Source: Climacteris rufus
Lineage: Eukaryota; Chordata; Aves; Passeriformes; Climacteridae
Direction: 5' to 3'
Length of the DNA stretch: 64,000 nt
Assembly: GCA_013398175.1 (NCBI GenBank)
Contig: VZRZ01000211.1
Location: forward strand, 563,026-627,025
The notes below the pieces were generated by a model. That model was not told the DNA's origin. It worked only from the letters and a program-made list of their open reading frames with translations, and did not search any database. The position numbers and the translations under genes are program-made. The first letter of the stretch is position 1. Every line of letters starts with the position of its first letter. Positions 37,601 through 52,600 of the stretch are shown piece after piece.

Positions 37601-40600
37601 AGCCATTTTACAATTGACGTGTTAACTTCCAGCTGGCTCGCATCAGCTATCATATTTGCACATAAGAGCTAAATTATATTACTGTAATTTCATGTTTAAT
37701 CTTCCCCCCCTCCCAAAATAATTATTTATGTTACATAAGGTAGATATTCTTCAGGTTCATGAAGCTCCGGGGACAACACACGTGTAGGACTTCAGCACCT
37801 AGCACTGAGCAACACTAAATGTACATGCTACCACTAATAATACTATGTTTAATTAAAACCTCACAGAGAAAAAAATAGGAAAAAAACCCCACTGCAATAG
37901 TGAGCCTTTTCATAATGTGATGTCTGAAACACGTTTTATTAGGTGTAGACTGGGAGACATTTCCCAGGGTATGCCTTTATGGATAGCCAGCCTTCTCCAG
38001 TGTGGGTCTGACCCACATTCTTTGTCACTTGCCAAAACTATTTGTAAAATACCAGGTGATCTCCCAAGCATTAGAATGGAACTTCCAAAATGTCATTTTA
38101 TTTCAGTTTAATTCTAGCTTGCATTAAATCCCTAGCAATTTGGTCTCTGGGTCTTCTTACCCAATAATTCATTTTTCCCTTCCTAAAGTAGAAAATACGT
38201 GGCTGTCTTTGGCTGTACTTGCACAGGCAGTGCCCTGCAGCTGGGTGTGTCATTGTCAGCTCTTCCCATTTCTTGAGTGCAATTAAAATACTGTGTCATG
38301 AAAATGGTCATGCAAGAATTCAATTAGAGGAAGGGCACTTTTTCTCCAACTGCAACTTCCTGGGAAATTCCAGGAAGGAAATGTGACTTTTCAAATTGGA
38401 ATTCAATCATTTAGTCTGCCTAATTGCTGCCTAGGTGACATGAAAGTTTTATTAACTATAAGCACTCAGGACCTCATTATAAATGCAATGTGACTATTGC
38501 CAATAGGTAGCTCTGTGATGATGTGAGAGAGATTCCTTTGTGAATCAGAGAGGAAAGAGTGCTGCACCTTACACACCTTCCTCATGTGACAGCCCATTTT
38601 TTTCTTGTGTAACTAAATGCTGATCAGACCTGATCATCTGTGATCTGGTTAGTCTGTTACTCTATCCAACAGCTTCTGAGCCCTCTGCTCAGAACAGATG
38701 GGAACAGAGCCTTCTAGCTGCCCCACCAAAGCTCCATTGGGAAACTGAATCCTGACAGCCCATCTTTGATTGCTGATGTATCACACATTTCAGAAGGCAA
38801 ATATCCAAGTTTTTAGCTCTGGCTCAAAAATGCTTTTTTCAATCTATAGTCTTTAAGATTTATCTGCCCTTTTCCTTCATTTTGCCTCAATGACATGACA
38901 CTCAGAGGTATGTTTGCTTTCATAAAGCAAAAGTAGTCAGTCACAATGCAAAGAAAATCACCCATTTTATTATAAAAGCTGAAGGTTGATCAGTGAACTA
39001 GTGTTTCAACCGGATATTAGCAAGGAAAACACGATTATCTGAAACATCATTATCTGAAACGTTGATTCAAACTGCTAACAGCTCTCCATGCTCAGAGCAG
39101 TCTCTTTTGGACAGTTTTCAGTTGTTAAAGAAGCTTTTTTCCTACACTGGATATCCCAAGTCCTCCTTCAGTTTTGCAGGTCCCTCTGGCCTCCCATGTA
39201 ACTATGGCAGGGGTAGCTCCACAAACTTGGTTCTGAATCTTATTTGGGAATAATGTTTCAGAATTGTTCGGGAAGCCAGTGAAATATTTTGTCACATAAA
39301 AGAAGAAGGAGAGAGCTCCTTTGTCGCAGTAACAACACAAAAGAAGAGACGGAGACACTTGTTACCAGTAAGGAAGAGAGAGCAGGAAGGGGGGGCAAGG
39401 CCCGCCTTCTTTTATTTTATGTACATTTAGAAATCACTATTCATTGGAGGAAACAAGTTCTTCCTCCCTCAATCACAGTGGTCAAAGGAAATGTCCATCA
39501 AAGTTCTGTGTCCAGGAGAAAGGAATGTAAATTATAAGATACAGTTACAATAACATGGCCATGTTTACAGAGAAAAGTGTGAGAAACTAGCTACAAAAGA
39601 ATGGCAACATCTAGAACTGCAAAAATCAGGGCAACACTCCTTCATTATCTTGATAAAGAAAATAAATACAAGGGTTCAGTTACCAATCCCTCTATAATTT
39701 CTTGCCTTTGTCTTTAGCTGTGCTACAGGAGTAGAAGTTCATTAATCCCATCCTTTCTTATACAGACTCTTGTCCTGAGGAATTTTCTGTGTCTTGATAT
39801 ATATGTGAGGTAACTTCTCAAGGCCCTTGGTCTCCATCTTGCAGGCATTCTGTGCTCCTGAGCTGAACTTCTCTGTGCATGTCTAACAAGTTTCCTAGTA
39901 TCCAAGCATCCTTGGGTCAAGTAAATTAAGTAAAGTCATTGGCTCTATAATTCTGCTGGCTTATCTGTTTGCCAGAGAAAGCAGAGCATAGAGAGCCCAT
40001 ATTTCTTTTCTCATATATAGTTCTACATTTACGTCATTGCTAACTTGTAAATAAAATGCAAACCAGCTACTAGAAATAGATCCAAGTAGTCATGTGATTG
40101 TATACTGGAGTTTTCTTCAATTTTTTGGCTCTGTTTTTTCCTATTCTCTATGTTCTGTTTGCCTGGAAGTATTTTACTGCTAAGTGCTTCACTTACCCTT
40201 CCAGAGTAATGCAAGGGTCTCAGATATTGGCCCTGGACTGTGCAAAGACAACTCTAGCAATCTGTTTTGTATTTGTGAGGTTGAACACACTGCTTAAATG
40301 TCATGAAAATTTCCATTCATCACAAACACTGATAAGTAAAGAGAAGGAGATTTCTTTCTGAAGCTTTGCTTTTCATTTGGACTGCAACATTTAAAATTTA
40401 TGAAGCTGAAGGAAGTGACGGCAATGGAAACTTGACTTCTCCCTGCCAGCTCTGTAAACACCTGATACTGGTAAGAGTGGGAACTAAGTGCTCTTCAGTC
40501 TGAAGACTATTTGAGGGGCTTGTCAACAGCACAGGCTTTTCCTATTAGGGCACCAGTTTTCTGCCAGTAGGTAGCAGCACGTGATGGTCCCCCTGATGGC

Positions 40601-43600
40601 ACTGTCCTGTTGCATCATCTCCTCCCCTCATGGGCTGCAGATTTATTCTCAAATTTATCTTTTTCTGCTGAACAATGTCTTGAAAGTAGTAGATTGAATT
40701 ATTACTGCATTGACAACTGTGACCCCTGCTGACCTGTGCCCTTCCTTCCCCCAGGGAGGATAGTGCTGTCTACCTGTCTGGCCTGGGAACCGTGGGGCTG
40801 GAGATGTACGAGCAGGTGCCAAAGCTGGATGCAGTGATTTTCCCTGCAGGAGGCCACTGTGGCTTGCTGGCAGGATCAGCTGCTGCACTCAAACACCTCA
40901 ACCCACATATTTCTGTAATTGTAAGTTGCCTTTCACCTACTAAGTGTTGTATTTGGGCAGCTTTCACCACAGATCTTTTCAAAAGACACTGGTATCTAAT
41001 GATATGCTTGCAGAGACTGCATATGCTGGGGACAGGAACTATCTGATCCTGCGGGCTTTGCCTTGGAGGAGACCTGTCCTTGGGAAGTGCCTGTCCCTTG
41101 GCTGCTTGGCTGGATTTAAGAGCAAAATATGGGAAGACTTTTCCAAAGCAATGAAATCCAGTTCTGTGTTTTGAAATAAGTTCTCACTGGAAAAAATTGG
41201 TCCTAAGTAAGCTATAGAATAAGTTTAGGGGTAGCAGGGTTGTGTTGCAACTGTTAATGTGAAGAGGAAACTTTCTGTAGGTTTTGCTGTCTACTTTGGT
41301 GGTGACTTCTGTTGTAACTGGTTCAATTAAAAAGTGACATCTCTCTTCCTCAGGGGGTTGAATCTGAAAGTTTCCCCGTACTGCAACAGTCCTTAAAAGC
41401 TGGCCACCCAACTGAAGACCAAGCCTGCAACAATCATCACTTCTATGGAGGTGAAAAAATGCATTATTCCTTTGGACATACAAGAAAGGTTGAACAGATT
41501 TCTCCAACTATATTATTTTCATTATTTCAGTTTGAGCATATTTTAAGGGAATTCTCTGAAGAGTCAGAATTTAGTTCAAGCTGTAAGAGCAACTTCTGCT
41601 GCATCCCCCCTGCCCCCCCACCCCACCCCACTGGGGTATAATACTATTTCCATTGCACATGAATACTTAGAAATATGAGAGTATTTATCTGAACATCGTG
41701 CTCACAAGCAACATCTAAACCAGTGAAATCAATGGGAAAGGTCTTGTATAAAAGACTAATTTGTGAAAAGTCAGGAAAATGCAATGCTTAAATATTCAAA
41801 CACAAGATGGTTCTGAGAACAATAGTGTTTATAAATGGTACAGTTGTTTCCACATAATTTGCTCAAAAAACCTCAACTGTTAAGCAATTTAAGAACATCC
41901 TGTTTACCTGATGTTCAGATCTCTGGAAGTTTTGTGTTAAATGGGAGTTTTATAAAAAACTTCTAATTTCTCTGGGTAAGCTCTGCCTGTGTCTGCACTC
42001 TTAGCTAACTCTCCTGCTGTGGCTAACAAGCCCAGTGCTGTGCTTGGGTCTCCTCTCCTTCAAGCCTCATTGAACAATGAAAAACACTGGGCTGCAGGGT
42101 CACTCTCACACTACAACCATGCCAGGGAAGTATCAGAATTCTCTTGAAAGGGTCCAAAATGGCAAAAGCTTCCTGTGAGATTTGGTCTTTCATTACCAAA
42201 CACATTTCTGTCATATGAAAAAGATCAAGCAACTTAAGGTCATGTAACAGCAGTGTGCTGCACTCATTAAGGGCACAAACCAGCCAGGACTCTAAAAAAT
42301 GTTGAATACGTCTAAAGTAGCCAGCTTCATATTTTTGTCTTTTGAAATCTGCAGATGTGAGTGGAGTTTGCTTTGGCAGCAATTCTTTGCAGCTGACTGG
42401 GAAACTTGTGGATAAAGTTGTTGCTGTGAGGTAGGTGAAGAAAAGCAGTGAAATGAGTAATACTGGATGAACATCGTTTATGTGAAAAATATGCTGTACC
42501 ACCAGGGTGTGGTGGTCCTGTATGTGCAGTGGAGAGCAGGTTGGTGGGAGCTGCCATCATGCAGAGACTGAGAGAGCATGGGGATGGGGTACATTTCCAA
42601 AAGGGGCACTAAAGAAATGGAACCCAAACCCACATATCACAGAATTGCAGAATATCTCAAATTGGAAGAGCCCCATGAAGGATCATCAAGTCCAACTCCC
42701 TGCTCCTTGCAGGACTACCTAAAACTAAATGATATAACTAAAAGTGTCATCCAGACTGACCGTTTGGCCAAAACTTCACCTGCTGCCAGTACCTGGTCAT
42801 GCTCTTGGTGTAAAGCTTCTCCTTGTGTTCTACAATACTTGAAGGTAGTCCTTGACCAAACTCTTCTAAATCTTCACAAAAAGACCAGATTTGCAAAATA
42901 TACTTAATACTAGGATTTAGGGAATATTTCTAGTAAAAAAAAGCCATCCTCCCTTTCAGTTAATAATCAATCTGAGGTGCATATTTACCCCCAGCAGCAC
43001 AACGTTCTGTAAAACCACCTTGGGGTCATTTGTATCTGGAGGATGGAAAGAACCCATCCCAGATAAATGTATTATCTTCTGCTTTTGGGAGTTCATTTGA
43101 TTTGTTTTGACCCAAGTCTCTTGCTTTCAGGGAGGAGGATATCCTCATTTCAATGCTGAGATTGCTGGAGTATGAGCGAGCCACAGTTGATGCAGAAGGG
43201 GCCATTGGACTTGCAGCATTGGTGGCAGGGAAGGTGCCTGAGTTGAAGGGCAAAAGGTACTGCAGCTATTGCAAACAGGGAGCTGTGGCAGAAGCATGGG
43301 ATTGAGCACCTTGGTCCCAGGAAATCATGTAAAGCTACTTATTCTCTGAGGGACAAGGCAGTACCTGCCCCTGAACTGGCAATGGGCTCATTGGTGGTGG
43401 ATACTTCAGGCTGAATAGACAAGTCACAGGTGGTAAGACTGTGTTGAACAAGACAAATGCCACCCTAGAGACCTGGCAAATCTTGTCCCTTTCCTTGATT
43501 CTCAAATGGTTGGGGGAAAGGCAGTTACAACTCCATGAGACATTGTCACACCTGCCAGGGCAGTATCCTGCTCATAAGCCTGTTGTCTCCTCTCATTCCA

Positions 43601-46600
43601 CTTGTGGAAACCATCCCTGTCTGTGGTGGGACAGGAGCTAGGCTATCTTCTGCAGTCACCCGGTGGCACCTGCCTCCCAGTCCTGAGAACTGTCCACACA
43701 GTCAGAGGATTATCCTTGTGCGTAGTGTTGAATGTGTGGGTAAGTGCTGCCTTGCCTCTCAACTTGAGGACTCAGCACTTAAGTGGATTGAGCCTTGGCT
43801 CAGGACATAGTCCAGAATGTATTTAAACATACATGTCCTCAAGATGAAATAAAATTTGCAGTGCACAGCATTGTACGCTAAAATACTGCTGAGGCAATTC
43901 TTCAGAAGAGGCTGCCAGAGTACACACAGAGCAACAACACATTTTAATTCAGTACAGCTAAAATAAAAGGGAAAATGCAAAGGTTTGGTTTTAAAGAGGT
44001 CAGGTTTGTCTCTGCAGAGACAGATTATCCTGGACTAATCATATGGCACTTCACTTGCTCTTCAAACATTTCTGCACTGATTTTTCAGGATTGAGATGAA
44101 TATAATTAGTGCTTACAGAAAGCCTGGAACATGCATATTGTCTGATAATTAAGAGACTGAAACATGGAATTTCCAGGGGAAAATTATGTCAAATTTTTAA
44201 AGCTTGAAACCTAGACCTAGACTTCTCCAGCTAATTATCTCTAACAAAACTCAAATCTCCAGCAAATGCAAAATGAACACAACATTTCAGACCAACTAAT
44301 GTAGGCAGCTTTCAGGCCTCCCCTGCCTGCTCACAATTGATACTGAGAGCCCCTCTGACATGCAATACTTATTGATGGGAGGTTCTAGCAGACCTTAAAC
44401 TGATATTGAATGCACTGTTTGTGATTTATGGTTCTTTTATACAGACAAGGGCTAATCCAAACTCCTATTTTTCTCTCTGCTTCCAGAGTGGCAGTTGTTG
44501 TATGCAGTGGGAACCTGGAATTACATTTGCTGCAACAGTGCATAGCTCGTGCTCTGACCCTCGACAGCAGAGTGTGCAGATTCTCCCTTGTGATTTCTGA
44601 CTGCCCAGGAGACATGTCAAAGCTGCTGGAGATTTTGGCTCGGGAAGAAGCAAGGTAAATCAGACTAGCAGTCAGAAAATATAATCACAGAATAGCACAA
44701 AGATTATTAAAGATTGGGGAATGTTTCCAAATGTCTCTGAAGGCAAATCTTTAAGTAACCAATTAATCAAAGGTTTTTTTCTTGTTATATTGCAGAAAAG
44801 TTTTTATTTCCTTCATTTATATTTCAATCTGAAAGCACCTTTGTAGCATAGAATTGTGTCTAATTCAGAAAGAAGCAAAGATAGCTACTCTCCAAGCACT
44901 TACAGAAACTATTTAGCAATGACAGGGGATTGATGTGGTCTCTAATTTGTCCCTATTTGATCTAGAGTTTTGGATATCAAACAAGAACGCACATTTGTGA
45001 CGACTGAGCTCTTCACTGTCCAGGTAAGATGAGATGCAGTTTCAGTTTCTCTGGTAGTACTGTCCTTCCCTGGTTTATTCTCTTTTGCTGTGTCTCTTTA
45101 TGCCTATGTTGAAATCCAACAGAGTGTGCAGAGTGATTTGGTAAGCAGTATGAGAGATCATTTCCTCTGTGTTATACAGCATTGCCAAACACTTAGCAGG
45201 CATATAAATAACACAGGACCAGTTTTACCTGCTGTTGCAACACCCTGGTGAAATACTCCAGGTGGTGTATTGCATGTTGCTGTTGTGAACCCTCCTGACG
45301 TGCATGGCAGGGTGCTGGAAAGGGTGAGCAAGCTGCAGCATCCGTCCAGAACCTGAAGAGCCAGCTGTGTAGGCTGGCTCTCATTGTCTGGCATGTGTGC
45401 CTTAAAGCCATGTAGAGAACACCCTAACTCTTAAGGAATCCTCATTTTTAATTAGGGTCCCACTTTTGTTTCTTATCCACCAGGAGCACAGAGGAATGTA
45501 ATTATTCCTTTGTTGAGTATTGGATACAGTAACAGACAAGAGGTGTTACCAGTTAATGGCATCTCTTCAAAGGATCATTTGTCTCATGCTGTGTCTCTTA
45601 TTTCAACCGGTTTGGCAAAGGTGTGGTCCTACTGATTTCATGCTATCACTGTTCAAGTCCTACCTGACTTCTTTTGTGAAACTGCAGGTGGAAGTCAAAT
45701 TCGGGACCTTTGCTAAACAGGCCCATAGCTGGGGTAACATAGAAGTGTTACAGGATAAGCAAGTTCTTTGATTTTGGCCTTTAATTTCCCACCTGGATGC
45801 AAAATCCTGCTCAGTATTTTCACTTTCAGATATAAAGAAGAGGTAGATTAAAGATCACTGTAGCACAATAAAGTTCCTGAGCATCTTTGAGAACAAGATA
45901 TCATCAGTTCTCTCAAGCATCTAGGACTAAACCCACACGGTTCTGCAGTGTGCCATAATGATAGGCTGGCTTACTGCTTTGGGTGACTGGGAGATAGCGT
46001 GACACTCACTGCACGAGGTGGATAAATCCCTCTGACTGGCTAACTTAGCTCTGGAAACCTTTTCCACTCAAGGCTAGATTCAACAAACCCTGTAACTTTT
46101 CTAAAGTTTTCAATGCCATTGTTATGAAGTGAAGCTTGTAGTCTTTATTAATGCTATTAAGCAAATTAAATGAAATCCACTGTCTTAGTGTTCTGGGTTT
46201 TCTTTTAGTTTTTAGTAAATACAGGCCCTGAATGAAAACAATGCCATGTGCTATTCTCTGTGCTTTAAACAGAATGTATTTTCACTGATTGTCCACTTCA
46301 AGAATCTGACAGTGTTGTAGTACAAGAAGGTTGAAGGGAGGAATTTACATCCCTGAATAATTTAATTGGATGTTGGATTTGCATGACGGCTTTTAATCAG
46401 TATGGAGAGGATAATTAGCTGTGAAGTACAAAGTAGTGACCAGACATACAGACCTCAGTGCCTTTGCAGGCAGCTCTTTCTGGTGACACCTAGTGAATTG
46501 TGAAGCTTTTCTTTGAAAATTAAAACACCCGTAATCAAAAAGGGTAAACCACAGAATTTATCTTTAAGCATCAAAATGAATTTGCTCTATCCAGATACAG

Positions 46601-49600
46601 GAAAAAATACATATTTTCATAGTGAAACTCATACATGTGAGGGAGGTTTTGCTTCTAAGAGCCAAAGCCCTGTGTCATCAAAACATTTTAAGCATTTACT
46701 ATTGAAGCAGACCTGCAATGAACTTTATTATTTTCTTCAGTGTAAATCACAGCACATAAAATTAAGCATGCATTTAAACCTGGGTCAAGAACCAAAATTA
46801 CCATGTGTTGAACTGGTGGTAATAACAGGAAAGGCATTACAGCTACACTCACTTCATTCTGACTTTTATGTGTACTTCTGACTGTGGATAGAGATTCAGT
46901 GTTTGACAGAACAGAGCAGTCAGTGTAGTTCCTTATTTGAAACACAAAATCTGTCCTGTCAAGATTATTGCCTCAGTATTTAAACATCCTTTTAGATTAA
47001 CCTCTTTTTTTTTTAAAGAAGAGAAACTCTGCTTCTAGTCGCTGCTTATCAGCATGATATAGCTACTTTATTATTTTTGTTTTTTCATTCTAGTGAAATG
47101 CCTTTCTGGTTTAGTGTTTATTAATCTACTGCATGCTTGGAACACTGTGGGAAGATCCTTGCTGATAGTCTGATTTCATGAAGCAGTAAGGACTTTCTAA
47201 AACAAAACTTTATGTTCAAACTACACTTCTGGAAAAATAACTTTTGGAACATTTTACTGGCAAAACTAAGATATTTTCTTTTTACTAAAAAAATAAGGAA
47301 GGAATATGTCTATATTACATTAAGAAGTGCCTTGTGCAGAGGGATTAGCTGCTTGTGTTCTTTGGAACAACACAGGAACAATATATGAACAATCTTTAGG
47401 ATTCTGCCTGCTCATACCTTCAGTTTAGCTTCTTTTCCCTTGTGATTCATTCTGGATTTCTTCCTTGCAGAGGACTACACCCTAATTCAGTCTTACCTGA
47501 GCAGTTGGGAAATTCCTTCCAGAGTCCCTATATTGAAATAGATCACTCTTAGCAAATCAGACAAATAACCAGCCTGGTAGGCTTCACGTTTTACAGCTAT
47601 TGAAGTAGGTTAGATGACCAGGAATATCTAGACAGAAATAAAGATCAGAGCTAAGGAAAATAATCATCTGATACCACCAGTGAACTGGATACAAAGATCT
47701 AGAGGACTACCCAATTCATGGGAGGAAGCTACAACTTGTTTCTATAAACTATCTCTATTCTCTATCAGTGATATTCCTGAGATTCAACTGGGATAATTTA
47801 TCACTTCAATTCCTTCCATCTGGAAGCCTCTTTAAAACCATTTAAGTCCCTTTAATTTCATATTGTTATTGACTCAGAGAGAAGACAATGAGCAAAATCA
47901 ATAAGCAACTTAATAAGGTGAGGACATGCTTTCCTATGAAAAAGATCAGCATCTTCCCTGCTTAATGAGTGTCTAATTTTCAGATTCAGGCAACCTAGTT
48001 GAGAAAAAATACCTCTGAGTTCATAAATTTTCCAGAAAACTCTTCTCCTCACCACTGTGACTACAGTGTAATTAGACTGGCAGGTCCAGGAGGGTCCTGC
48101 AAGGTCTTGAAGTGCCCCAGCAGCTTTTCAGTGGGTGTGCAGTGGTGGCAGTGCTCCCTCTGACCTCAGTCCTCTCTGACATTCTGGGTTGTCTCGTCTG
48201 TTCACTTCAAGCCTCCCAGGAGTTGCACTCTGCTGTGGTTTTAAATAACTTGAAAGAGACCAATTGTAAAAAGAACATCCACCACATTACTTCTTCCTCT
48301 TTTCTGTGTGAGAGACTGCTACGTCATAAATCAAACACTTCCTTTTCAGTAACATTACACATTGTCCCAGTGGTGCTGGAATTTGTGTGGTGTAATACCT
48401 TTTTCTCCCATATAGTTCGTTCACCTCCGGCCACAACTCAATAAATTATTTCAGTCTACTCTGGTCAATTTGAATAAATTCCTTTGAACCAACATGCATT
48501 TCATAAAGGCTGGAAGGGAATATTTTGGATCACAGTCCTGAGTTGGCAACATATTCCATATTGTTGCCCTGTAAAGCAAATGCAGAGGAGCAGGCAGCTG
48601 TACAGCTAGGATGTGCAGAAGGATGCTATCATTCCTGAAGCATTTCCTGCACGACCCTGGGCAAGGCTCTGTTTCCATGTTCCATTCCCCAACTGCACAA
48701 TGGAGACACTTGCAGTGGGCGATTCAACACTGCACTTCTTCTGAGGCCCTCCAGAAGAATTCGGTCATGTCCTTTTCTGGCATTGCCCAGAAGGCTCTGG
48801 TGCAGGAGAGCCTGGCCCAGCTGGGCAGTGAGAGGCTGGCCCTGGGCAGGGTGTGAGTTGCTGCTGGGTTCTTGCCCAGCTTATGTAACGTGGTGGGAGC
48901 CTGTCCGTGCTCGTGCTCGCCGACCTGAATGTGCCAACTGCCAAAAGATAAGGGTGCAGGTTGCACAACCAGCTGGCAGCTGCTATGCTCTTTCTCAAGC
49001 ATCCCATTGCTCTGACCTTGGGGACAATCTGGCAGCTGATCCCCAAACCATAAACTGAGTTGCTGTTGCCAAATAATCTGTAATGTGCAGTAACCTACAC
49101 TGGATGTTTACTGAATAATCCAGAAAATTGACCAGTTGTTGCTTTTTAGATAGAAATTATGCCCTTTGTTTTAAATATAGAACTGAAACCAGTGTATATA
49201 ACAAAGTTTTCATTCCTAACTTCAGTGATTTTCAAGCAAACAAACCTCCAATGTTGCTAAATATGGTGTAGCATGAATATGAAGTTATGCGAATCCTCCA
49301 ACTGCAACAGATTAGAAAAAGATGATGAATGTGGTTTCTAGGCTTAAAAAGGATACAAAGGTTCAATGCATGAGTCACAGGCATAAAGAACTGCACTAGT
49401 TACTTAGGATCTATCTTTACATGGAGCCTAGAAAAGCACAAAAGACTGAAATCTCTTGATTCAGCAGTGCCACTCACATTTCCTCTGCTCTCTAACATTG
49501 GCTCAGCATGTCCACCCAATCTTTTTATTTACACACACAACCTACAGATAGTGGGCATCAGGGAGCTGAGAAGCATGCCAAATTCCTTTTTAAAATCTAG

Positions 49601-52600
49601 GAAAATATGATCTAAAAGGTGAAGTGCCCCCATTATGAGACTTGCAGTTAAAAGGGAGTAGAGGTGCCCACCCTAATCAGCATAGAACTTTGCAATTTCT
49701 TCCTTTGGTGAAGTCATGAAATTTCCTCTCTTTGAAATCAGTGTAATTCCTGTGATAAGTTGAATTTATGCATCTGGATTTTGGTGTTGCACAGTAATAA
49801 CTTATGACAATTTTTTTTTTTTTTTTTTGCCTTTATACTGCTCCCTCAATTGTTTCTTGTCATTAAATAAAACCCACAAGCCATCAATATTCAGTGAAGT
49901 CCCCTCTGTCTTTAATTACTTATAGGCCTGCTCTGAAAAAAACCCAACTGGCTGACTAAAACCTTAGTCTGGAATCAATCTTTAGATTACCTGCCACAGG
50001 GAGTGGAACTTAAATGCAGTAAAAGATCCGTCTGGCTGGTTATCTTAATGGCCTTACTGGACCAGACAATCATTTGTTTATTTATTTAATCCAGCAAGGA
50101 TATAATATGTAGGCGAGAAATTCATAAAATGCACTCTGTTGTTGTTGGGTTTCTGGGGGTTTTTTGGTACATAGAAAATAAAGGTGTGCTGGTCATAGGT
50201 GGCCCTGCAGCATCAAAAATCCAATGCATAGTTCTGAGGACTTATCAGTGTGAAATAAATTTCAAGTAAATTTCTCTCTAGTTGTCATGGGTTATCTTGT
50301 CTGGTGTACAAGAAACATCAGGCAATAGATTTTGTCATTTGCTCTTAAATAAGACCATTTTGGAGCACTTACTCTTAGGTCATCAGTAGATATGTAACCT
50401 CCTATAGTGAGCAGCACTGGGGTGCCTCTGCATCCTACAGAAATATAACCTAAACCTCCCCAGGAATGTGAGGATTGCCCTGGTGGACTTCCCAGGTGAA
50501 GCCAGCAGGAGAGAGCAGTTCTGTGAAAGTAAAACTTCAGTGTAAATTGGCTTAATCCGAGCAAGAAAGCAAATTCTTGCCTTCTTGCTGTTGAGGTCTG
50601 TAGCTGCCCTGAGGTGTAGTGTAGTTCTCTTCACTGCTGCTCTCTTCACCGAGCAAATGTTCTCTGTTTCTCTCTTTGACAAGTGTGAAAAATCAGTTGA
50701 ATTTCTGGATTTGCTTGTTATTGCTGCTGCTATTAGTACTTTTATGATGCACTACAGCATATTACCTCCCATATCAGCTGCTGGATGCAGTGCATGCACA
50801 GCACAAACAGACAGCATTTATCCAACCTGTTCACAAGTCCCCTGGCTCCAGTCTAGCAAGGTCTGTCTGGCTCCAGTCACGGGCAGAAAGGAAAGGGCAG
50901 AGAGGATTGCTGGCTCTATAAATCAAAATGCTTTCCCATGCTTGCTCCCAGGGCAGAGCAACTGCTGCCAGACGTTCAAGGCTGAATCTGGCAAGTCCAG
51001 ACTGGTTCCAAGAGCAACAATTTTTTTATTCAGGCATGATTGCCATGGAAGAGGAAAAGTACTGCTTTTTAAATTACACACTCCGTGAAAGATGAGCGTG
51101 TTCTCTTGAAGATACGATTGCAAAGCTTTAGGGATTTTATATGAACCAGGGAATGGATGATGAGTGTTTGGTACATTGGTGCTTCTAGATACTTTTCCCA
51201 ATCACTGTGTTCTCTACCCTTCTCTCCTTAATAATTGTTGTCTATAGCTGTCCTTCTCTGAGATTAAATCCCACTTTTTTGAAGAAGAAAGAAATTAGCA
51301 TCTAATTTGCATTCCAAAGAACCAAACAAATAGAACTATGTGCAGCACAAGAGGTGAAGAATTACAAGAACAGATAAGAAATGTGGCTTATTTCAGGATG
51401 GATATTTGAGAAGCTGTAACCTCTTTTCTAATTGAATGAATTTATGGCTATTTAGAATAACTTGGAATACTAATGTTTTATTTTTTCATTCAACAGTTTT
51501 GCTAAAGGCTTATTGCTATTTTAAGACAGTTCCAGAAAACATGAGTTCACAAAGTTCTTACTTAGAAATGTTCTTGTAAGCATATTTGAGTAGACACAAT
51601 TTTATTTTTTGCTTTGTTGCTTTCTGAAAAGGATGCAGCTCTGATAGGAACATTTTAACAGGGCATCTGCCTGGAGGAGCCCACCATCAGGTTATCATGG
51701 CTGGTTCTTTCTCTGCTCTCTGTAGGTTTGCCTGTTACAATGAACTCTCAGTAGTTGCACCGTGACTCATCTTGGATCCTTTCCTTGCTAGATTTCCATG
51801 TTTCTGTGAGGTCTTTTTTCCGTGTGGCACTTTCAACACCAGTGATAATTCCAGCAGGGCCAGCAGTAATGGAAGTTAGTAGTCTAGAATTGTGAAATAT
51901 GGTTTTCCTTCTGCACCTTCACATTGGTGCCTCATCTTTGCTAGTGTCCAGACTTCCAAGTGATGGGGCAGAGATGTGAGTATGCAAAAAACAGACATTA
52001 TAGAACAAATGCCATTGAAGTTATTTTCTTCAGTGTCTACATGATAGTACTTGTGGAGGCAAGTGAAGAATTAAGAAAACCCTGTCTAGATTCATTTTGC
52101 CTGAGTTGTTTTATTTAGCAGCAGAACACCCATACAAGAAAACTAGAGGTGATTCAATAAGCAAACAAAAATCAGAATAAAGCAAGAAGGTGTGTGAGAA
52201 GATGAAACTTGAGATTACAAAGGACTGGGGGATAACTCCATGAGAGAGAGGAGGAGGAGAACGTAAAAAGCTTGAAGGATGGAGGTCCTGGAACAAACAC
52301 TTGTTGGAAATATGGAAAAATGGCGAGGTAAGAGTCAGAGGTGGGCGAGATGTCAGCAATGCCACATACACACACCAGGGAGTGGAAGACAGAAGCTACT
52401 ACCAGATGTCTTCAGGGAGGCCAAGAGCAGACAAGTATCTTCCTCAGAAGCCAGCAGAGGATCAGTCTGTCTTATTTAAACTTTGAAAGCAATAAAGTAG
52501 GGCTTTTGGAAGGCTTTATGATGATGCAGAAAGTCTGGAAAAGCCCCAGATGTCTGCGATGTCAGTTTTCTTACCTGCATAGACAGGGGATGTGAGGTCC

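Larger units (their letters stand above)
40921..43130 (+). other. PLP gene introns 5-7 (40921-41353, 41451-42354, 42431-43130)
   Basis: Three introns of 433, 904 and 700 bases separated by exons 6 and 7. The third holds a CR1 fragment. The minus-strand 159-codon frame at 42023-42502 runs antisense across exon 7 and is a shadow. A short C-rich run (CCCCCCTGCCCCCCCACCCC) lies near 41605. Confidence 0.65.

Noticed and set aside
42023..42502. 159-codon minus-strand frame
   Set aside because: It runs antisense across PLP exon 7, so it is explained as a shadow; no family match.
44685..44735. Possible CR1 remnant (ATCACAGAATAGCAC)
   Set aside because: The match is too short and the following consensus is missing.
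50585..51088. Longest single open frame (167 codons, plus strand)
   Set aside because: It lies inside intron 10 of the PLP gene, has no recognisable domain, and has irregular composition (Cys/Ser-rich without pattern); chance frame.
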